Part shown: in pieces, positions 5,492 through 9,858 of the stretch
Layout: each line of letters starts with the position of its first letter
Position numbering within the stretch: position 1 is the stretch's first letter
Assembly (NCBI GenBank): GCA_007124415.1
Contig: SLFE01000047.1
Coordinates: 1-9,858, forward strand
Direction: 5' to 3'
Length of the DNA: 9,858 nucleotides
DNA from: Waddliaceae bacterium
GTDB taxonomy: Bacteria > Chlamydiota > Chlamydiia > Chlamydiales > SLFE01
The notes under the pieces: model-generated
What the model was told of the DNA's origin: nothing
The model's input: the letters and a program-made list of their open reading frames with translations, nothing else
Database searches by the model: none
Translations under genes and position numbers: made by a program

Positions 5492-8272
5492 TTAGCTATC
5501 TAAGAATTTCGCGACAACTTCGGCAAGGTGATGGGCCTTTACGCCGGTCCCATGTTGGATCTGCGCGCGGCAAGAGGTTCCGCTTGCAGCGATTAAAGTG
5601 CCGAGATCGGATTTGGCAATTTCACGAAAAAGCTTGAGTCCGCCGATTTTCATCGACAGATCGTAGTGCTCCTTTTCATACCCGAACGATCCTGCCATGC
5701 CGCAGCAGCCCGACGTGATTTCAGCGAACTTCTCTGCAGGCATCGAGGCGAGGACCTTGACTGCAAAATCGGTCCCTTCAAGGGCCTTTTGATGGCAATG
5801 AACATGCAGTTTTAAGGAGTAGGGCGTTTTTTTCAGTGGAATTTCATCCAGCCTCTCTGCCAGAAAACGATCGAAGCTGACGCACTCTCCCGGAAAAATA
5901 AGGCCAAAAGCCGCCAGCTCATCCTGGAATACGGACAGGCAGCTAGGCTCAAGAACGATGATCGGGATCCCCTTTTCAGCAAAAGGGCGGAAGGTTTGCA
6001 GAAAGTCTTCGGCTTTTAGCTTTGCCTTGTCCAGCATTCCTTTTGAGATTAGGGGGCGGCCGCAGCATTGCCATGGAGGCACGATTGCCCGGTATCCCAT
6101 GGCGTTGAGAACGGCCACAGCCGCCCTGCCGATTTCCGGGTGGTTGAATTCGGTATATGTGTCATTAAATAAGACAACTTCTTTTTGGCACTCCTCGGGC
6201 TGTTTATAAGAGGCCAGCCAGAAAGAGAACCTCTGAGCGGCAAATTCGGGAAGTTTCCGGTCTAAGGCAATGCCTCCGAGCCATTTGAAAAGTTTCGTCC
6301 GTCCCAAAAAATTCATCACTGCGGGAAATTTCGATCCAAAGCGGTTGAATTCAGGAAAATGACCAAAGAGGCGGCTTCGCAAGGGAATGCCGTATTTTTT
6401 GTTGTGCTGGTAGAGCGCTTCGGATTTTATCTTGGCCATATCGACTTGAGATGGACACTCTTTTTTGCATCCCTTGCACTCAAGGCAAAGGTCCAATACA
6501 TCGCGCACGCCGCTGTGCGCCAGGGATTCGGGCTTTAATTTTCCATGGATGATCGAGCGAAGAACTTGGGCTCTGGCCCTTGTTGTGTCGTATTCATCCA
6601 AAGTCGCTTGGAACGAGGGGCACATCACCCCCTCTTTTTTCCTGCAGAGGCCGTTGCCGTTGCACATATCGACGGCCAGCTCGAATCCTCCTTCGGGAGC
6701 AAAGTCCAGAAAGGTTTTGAATTCGGTCAGGGTTGACTCGGGACTTGAGCGAAGGTCGTGGGTGAAATCGCCTCCGTGGACAACTTTGGACGGATTCATC
6801 AGGTTGTGCGGGTCGAACACGGCTTTGACTTTGGTGAATGCTTCGTAGATGCGGGGCGTGAACATTTTTTCATTGAGTTTTGTACGCACCAGCCCGTCGC
6901 CATGCTCTCCGCTCATCACTCCGCCGTGTTTTAAGACGAGCGATGAGACCTCCTCCATCATCTTTTTCATGAGCTCAATGTCGCCTTCCTTCATCAGGTT
7001 GATATAGGGGCGGATGTGGAGGCAGCTCTCGCCGACATGCCCATAGATTCCGGCAGTGCGCCCCGCTTTATTTAGAATGGCGAGAAACCCTTCCATGAAT
7101 GAGGCCAGTTCACTCGGGGGAACGGCAAGATCTTCGATGAACGCAACAGCTCTTTGATACGACCTTTTGGAAAGAAGCAGCTCAAGCCCTGCTTTTCTGA
7201 CAGCCCAGATATCCGAGGCGAGATTGTCATCCAGCGGCACAGCCTGAAAGTCTTCTCTCAATTTTTCCAGCCCTTCATTGTTTTCGGAAAACTCCACCAC
7301 AATCACAGCGGCGGGGTCGCCCTCAAGCCACGAGAGGCGATCTTTCATCGTAGGGGAGGATTTCCCTCTGTCAATAATGTCTTTGTCTATGAGTTCTATT
7401 GCCGAAGGATTGTAGGCAAGAAGCGACTCCACCGACCTCATGCTTTGTAAAAGATCGGAAAAATGAATGGCAAATAGCACTTTTGTTTTTTGTTTCGGGA
7501 CGATTTTCATTTTGATTTTCGCCGCGATTCCCAATCCTCCTTCCGAGCCGGCGAAAAGGCGGGACAAATTGACGCTGCCTTTTTGAATCAGTTCGTCAAT
7601 GTTGTAGCCGGAGGAGCGTCGTTTTATTTTTGGAAATTCCTTTTCGATAGTGTCTTCGTATTCCTTGCGAATCTCCCAAAGCTGTTTGTAAATTTTTCCT
7701 TTCGGACTATTTATCAGGCATTTTTTTTCCCATTTATCGATGCTGATTTCGCGCAGGTTGACCACCTCCCCCGAAATCAGGATGACCTCGACCTCCAAAA
7801 CATGGTCTTTCATTTGTCCGTAGATAAGCGAGTGGGAACCTGCCGCGTTGTTGGCAAGCATGCCCCCTATTGTCGCGCGGTTGCCTGTCGAGGTATTGGG
7901 CCCTAGTTGAAAACCATAGACTTCGAGTGCATCGTTTAAATCGTCCTGCACGACCCCCGGCTGGCAAACTACGTACCTTTTGTCGATATTGATCTCAAGA
8001 ATTTTATTGAAATATTTCGTTGTGTCTACGACAAGCCCCGTTCCGAGGCATCCGCCGGTCGTGCCTGTCGCCGCGCCACGCGGGATCACAGCGACGCCGT
8101 ACCGAGAAGCGATGTTAACCGCCTTTCTTAAGTCTTCCCGCGTTTTGGGGATGACAACGCCTATAGGAGCCACCTCGTAAATCGAGGCGTCGACGCTGTA
8201 GATGCTCCTGGAAATATCGTCAAAGCGCACTTGACCTTCGACAGCCTCGATCAGCTCATCTTTGAAAGTCAT
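5492..8272 (-). CDS. FAD-linked 2-hydroxyacid dehydrogenase with 4Fe-4S and CCG domains (YdiJ/GlcD-GlpC type)
   Basis: This 926-residue protein joins three modules. Residues 1-265 are a PCMH-type FAD domain, with PRGAATGTTGG (64-74) and GPNTSTGNRATIGGMLANN (124-142). Residues 265-500 are the FAD-oxidase C-terminal domain, with the likely metal/substrate histidines in GHVGESCLHIRP (411-422) and SGEHGDGLVR (454-463) and the usual closing DPHNLMNPSKV. Next is a ferredoxin-like section with CNGNGLC plus MCP (537-552) and CLECKGCKKECP (596-607). The last part (about 700-926) is a CCG (DUF224) domain pair with CCG at 736-738, HVHCHQKA (823-830) and GCCG at 855-858. Relatives oxidise D-lactate, glycolate or, for E. 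coli YdiJ, D-2-hydroxyglutarate, passing electrons to quinone at the membrane. The fused order matches YdiJ, though it is shorter. Substrate cannot be read from sequence. ATG 8272 follows AGGA, and its start overlaps the end of astB by 17 bases, implying translational coupling. Confidence 0.93.
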   Translation of the reverse strand: MTFKDELIEAVEGQVRFDDISRSIYSVDASIYEVAPIGVVIPKTREDLRKAVNIASRYGVAVIPRGAATGTTGGCLGTGLVVDTTKYFNKILEINIDKRYVVCQPGVVQDDLNDALEVYGFQLGPNTSTGNRATIGGMLANNAAGSHSLIYGQMKDHVLEVEVILISGEVVNLREISIDKWEKKCLINSPKGKIYKQLWEIRKEYEDTIEKEFPKIKRRSSGYNIDELIQKGSVNLSRLFAGSEGGLGIAAKIKMKIVPKQKTKVLFAIHFSDLLQSMRSVESLLAYNPSAIELIDKDIIDRGKSSPTMKDRLSWLEGDPAAVIVVEFSENNEGLEKLREDFQAVPLDDNLASDIWAVRKAGLELLLSKRSYQRAVAFIEDLAVPPSELASFMEGFLAILNKAGRTAGIYGHVGESCLHIRPYINLMKEGDIELMKKMMEEVSSLVLKHGGVMSGEHGDGLVRTKLNEKMFTPRIYEAFTKVKAVFDPHNLMNPSKVVHGGDFTHDLRSSPESTLTEFKTFLDFAPEGGFELAVDMCNGNGLCRKKEGVMCPSFQATLDEYDTTRARAQVLRSIIHGKLKPESLAHSGVRDVLDLCLECKGCKKECPSQVDMAKIKSEALYQHNKKYGIPLRSRLFGHFPEFNRFGSKFPAVMNFLGRTKLFKWLGGIALDRKLPEFAAQRFSFWLASYKQPEECQKEVVLFNDTYTEFNHPEIGRAAVAVLNAMGYRAIVPPWQCCGRPLISKGMLDKAKLKAEDFLQTFRPFAEKGIPIIVLEPSCLSVFQDELAAFGLIFPGECVSFDRFLAERLDEIPLKKTPYSLKLHVHCHQKALEGTDFAVKVLASMPAEKFAEITSGCCGMAGSFGYEKEHYDLSMKIGGLKLFREIAKSDLGTLIAASGTSCRAQIQHGTGVKAHHLAEVVAKFLDS

Positions 8273-9566
8273 AAATGGTTCCTAACTTAAGCAGTCCCGA
8301 CAACTCGTTCAACGCCTCGCGGCTTTCTTTGAGTAGATCAGGATCGGCAAGATCCGACGGCATTAACCTGTCGCGGTAATGGCGGTCTATCCAGTCTTTC
8401 AGTTTTAGATAAAGTTCATCGTTGAGAAAGACATTGGGCTTGATCGATTCGACTTCCTTTTGGCTCAAGACGAACCGGGCCCTCAGGCAGGCAGGGCCTC
8501 CGCCGTTGCGCATACTTTGCTTGAGGTCGGCAAAGACGATTTCCATGCCCGGCAAGAGATCCTGAGCGACTCCCCGGCATTCCTCGGGGGCGATGACGAT
8601 CATTGAGCCGTCATCTTTTGTGACGATCTGGGAATTGAACAAGTAGCTGCCAACGGCATCTTTTAAAGAAAGTTCCTTGTCCGGGATTTTTACTGTTTTC
8701 AGCTCCCAGCCCATTATATTCATGATTTTCTCTTTGAGTTTGGATACAACTTTGTCTGTATCTACAAAGGCTTTTTCATGATAGAGGAAAAAATCCTGAT
8801 TTCCTGTGGAGATGACGTCGTTGTGAAATACGCCTGCGTCGATCGCCTCGGGAGACTGCTGGACAAACATCGTCAAATCGGGGTTGAGGCGGTTTAGTCT
8901 GGCTACGGCCCGCGAGCCTTCCAGAGTTTGCCGCGACGGATATTTTTTCGGCAGAGCCTTATCGGCGCGCCAGGCGGTTCTGCCGTAAACAAAAAGGTGA
9001 AAGCCTGTCTCATCAAAGCTTTGACAAAATCTCGTGTGGTTGGCCGCTCCTTCATCCGAGAAGGGATACTCTCCGGGAAGGGGAGTGTGGACGGAGAAAA
9101 GATCGGCATTGGAAAAGATAACCTCCATCACTCTTCGTGTCTGGGAGGCTTCAAGAGAGCGGTGGAAATTGCGGCTCAGGTTCGCGGGGGTGATATGAGC
9201 CTTGCCGTCCATTGCATCGAGGGAAGGGGCTGTCGTGACTGAATTGGCCGCCCACATAGACGAGGCCGAGCTGCAGGAAACGAGCAAGGGCTCTTCAGCC
9301 TCAGCAAGTATACCGGCATCGCTTCCCGTATATCCCAGCCTTTTGAGCGTGGGCATATGAGGCCTTTCGTGCGGAGGGAGGACAGCTTGCTTTATCCCCA
9401 ACCGAGAGAGAAAATGCATTTTGTCCAAGGCCTGGTGCGCCGCCTCTCTTGGACTTGCCGGCTCGTCTTTGTGTTTTAACGAAGCGATGTTGCCGTAAGA
9501 CAATCCGGAGAAAGTATATGTCGGGCCGACAAGGCCGTCGAAGTTCACCTCAAACCATTGATGCAT
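8256..9566 (-). CDS. astB: N-succinylarginine dihydrolase
   Basis: AstB converts N2-succinylarginine to N2-succinylornithine, two ammonia and CO2. It is the second step of the arginine succinyltransferase (AST) pathway, in the cytoplasm. The 436-residue protein is close to the 447 of E. coli AstB and begins with the family signature VNFDGLVGPTYTFSGLSYGN (7-26). The catalytic triad of this amidinotransferase-fold enzyme is visible: Glu172 in DEGAANHTR, His248 in VFHNDVI, and Cys360 in RNGGGPACLR. These are close to Glu174, His248 and Cys365 in E. coli as I recall. No astA, astC, astD or astE is in the window. The gene overlaps the start of the FAD dehydrogenase by 17 bases and follows the unidentified upstream gene by 32 bases. 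I see no strong ribosome site before ATG 9566, but the signature fixes the start. It appears full length and intact. Confidence 0.97.
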   Translation of the reverse strand: MHQWFEVNFDGLVGPTYTFSGLSYGNIASLKHKDEPASPREAAHQALDKMHFLSRLGIKQAVLPPHERPHMPTLKRLGYTGSDAGILAEAEEPLLVSCSSASSMWAANSVTTAPSLDAMDGKAHITPANLSRNFHRSLEASQTRRVMEVIFSNADLFSVHTPLPGEYPFSDEGAANHTRFCQSFDETGFHLFVYGRTAWRADKALPKKYPSRQTLEGSRAVARLNRLNPDLTMFVQQSPEAIDAGVFHNDVISTGNQDFFLYHEKAFVDTDKVVSKLKEKIMNIMGWELKTVKIPDKELSLKDAVGSYLFNSQIVTKDDGSMIVIAPEECRGVAQDLLPGMEIVFADLKQSMRNGGGPACLRARFVLSQKEVESIKPNVFLNDELYLKLKDWIDRHYRDRLMPSDLADPDLLKESREALNELSGLLKLGTIYDFQR

Positions 9567-9598
9567 ATCGGCAGATTACCACAGCTTGATTTGGATGA

Positions 9599-9858
9599 TC
9601 AAGAATTTGAATGAGAAGTTGCTTTTTCGAAGAGCTTTTTACCGATTCCGGACCAGAATCGGGATTCTTGGCGGTTCATTTCAAAACCGTACGCTCCAAA
9701 TTTGTAGGCGTAGCCGATTAGATCTATAATCAGGCAATCTCCGTCAATAGCTAAACTTAACGAGACGATTTTTTGAGCCAGAGTAAAATGGTCCGACCGA
9801 CGAGTCATATCCTTAATTTGGGATCGTTTCCCAATGTATTTGGAAACAAGCGCGCTGC
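9599..9858 (-). CDS. C-terminal part of an unrecognised protein (enters from right edge)
   Basis: An open frame runs from the right edge to a TGA at 9599-9601. It can be read upstream of the ATG at 9808 for 16 more codons with no stop (…SALVSKYIGKRSQIKD, then MTRRSDHFTLAQ…), so the gene probably starts outside the window. At least 86 residues are seen. They include a hydrophobic stretch IVSLSLAIDGDCLIIDLIGY, too short and broken by charge to be a clear membrane helix, then YAYKFGAYGFEM and a charged, serine-ending tail. I recognise no family. An alternative is a short gene starting at ATG 9808: AAGGAT precedes it, but only two bases separate the AAGG from the ATG, which is too close for a normal ribosome site. 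It lies 32 bases before astB on the same strand, so they may be cotranscribed. The gap of 32 bases holds nothing recognisable. Confidence 0.6.
   Translation of the reverse strand, partial: SALVSKYIGKRSQIKDMTRRSDHFTLAQKIVSLSLAIDGDCLIIDLIGYAYKFGAYGFEMNRQESRFWSGIGKKLFEKATSHSNS

Noticed and set aside
7490..7906. 138-codon plus-strand frame opposite the FAD domain
   Set aside because: It is antisense to a strongly conserved coding region, and its composition (many Phe, Val and Arg) is what the reverse of that coding strand yields.
1..9858. CRISPR arrays, tRNA/rRNA genes, insertion sequences, riboswitches
   Set aside because: I looked for spaced direct repeats, cloverleaf-like stretches, transposase motifs and terminal repeats and found none. 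Gaps between genes are all under 100 bases.

Overview
The window is ordinary dense bacterial chromosome: eight or nine genes, short gaps, no RNA genes, mobile elements or CRISPR repeats that I can see. The organism looks Gram-negative and respiratory. It has a membrane-anchored diheme c-type cytochrome, a large flavin/iron-sulfur dehydrogenase and BolA. The moderate GC content, a Cys4 (zinc-type) LID in adenylate kinase and several proteins I cannot place would suit an environmental Chlamydiota or another lineage outside the well-studied Proteobacteria. That placement is an impression, not a demonstration.

Left block (minus strand, read right to left): tRNA threonylcarbamoyladenosine synthase (Sua5/TsaC type, 3504 to 2575), a TsdA-like diheme cytochrome c (2528 to 1698), a 496-residue two-helix membrane protein of unknown function (1689 to 199), and the N-terminal part of a BolA-family protein (167 to beyond the left edge). 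Gaps are 46, 8 and 31 bases, so at least the cytochrome and the membrane protein are very probably one transcription unit.

Centre: adenylate kinase (3577-4227) is the only plus-strand gene. It diverges from sua5 across a 72-base gap in which two near-consensus -10 boxes on opposite strands overlap, flanked by an 8-base inverted repeat.

Right block (minus strand): the C-terminal end of an unrecognised protein (enters from the right edge, stops at 9599), N-succinylarginine dihydrolase AstB (9566 to 8256), a 926-residue FAD/4Fe-4S/CCG-domain dehydrogenase of the YdiJ/GlcD class (8272 to 5492), and a 368-residue soluble protein of unknown function (5433 to 4327). astB and the dehydrogenase overlap by 17 bases. 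This block converges with adk across a 99-base gap holding alternative hairpins.

How the genes may work together: AstB and the dehydrogenase look like a small catabolic pair, in which arginine-derived carbon is processed and a 2-hydroxyacid is oxidised into the respiratory chain. The cytochrome plus membrane protein look like a small uncharacterised redox module. Adk, Sua5 and BolA are housekeeping. The most interesting parts are the cytochrome/membrane-protein pair and the lone AstB coupled to a flavin dehydrogenase. I do not see strong evidence for a wholly new system.
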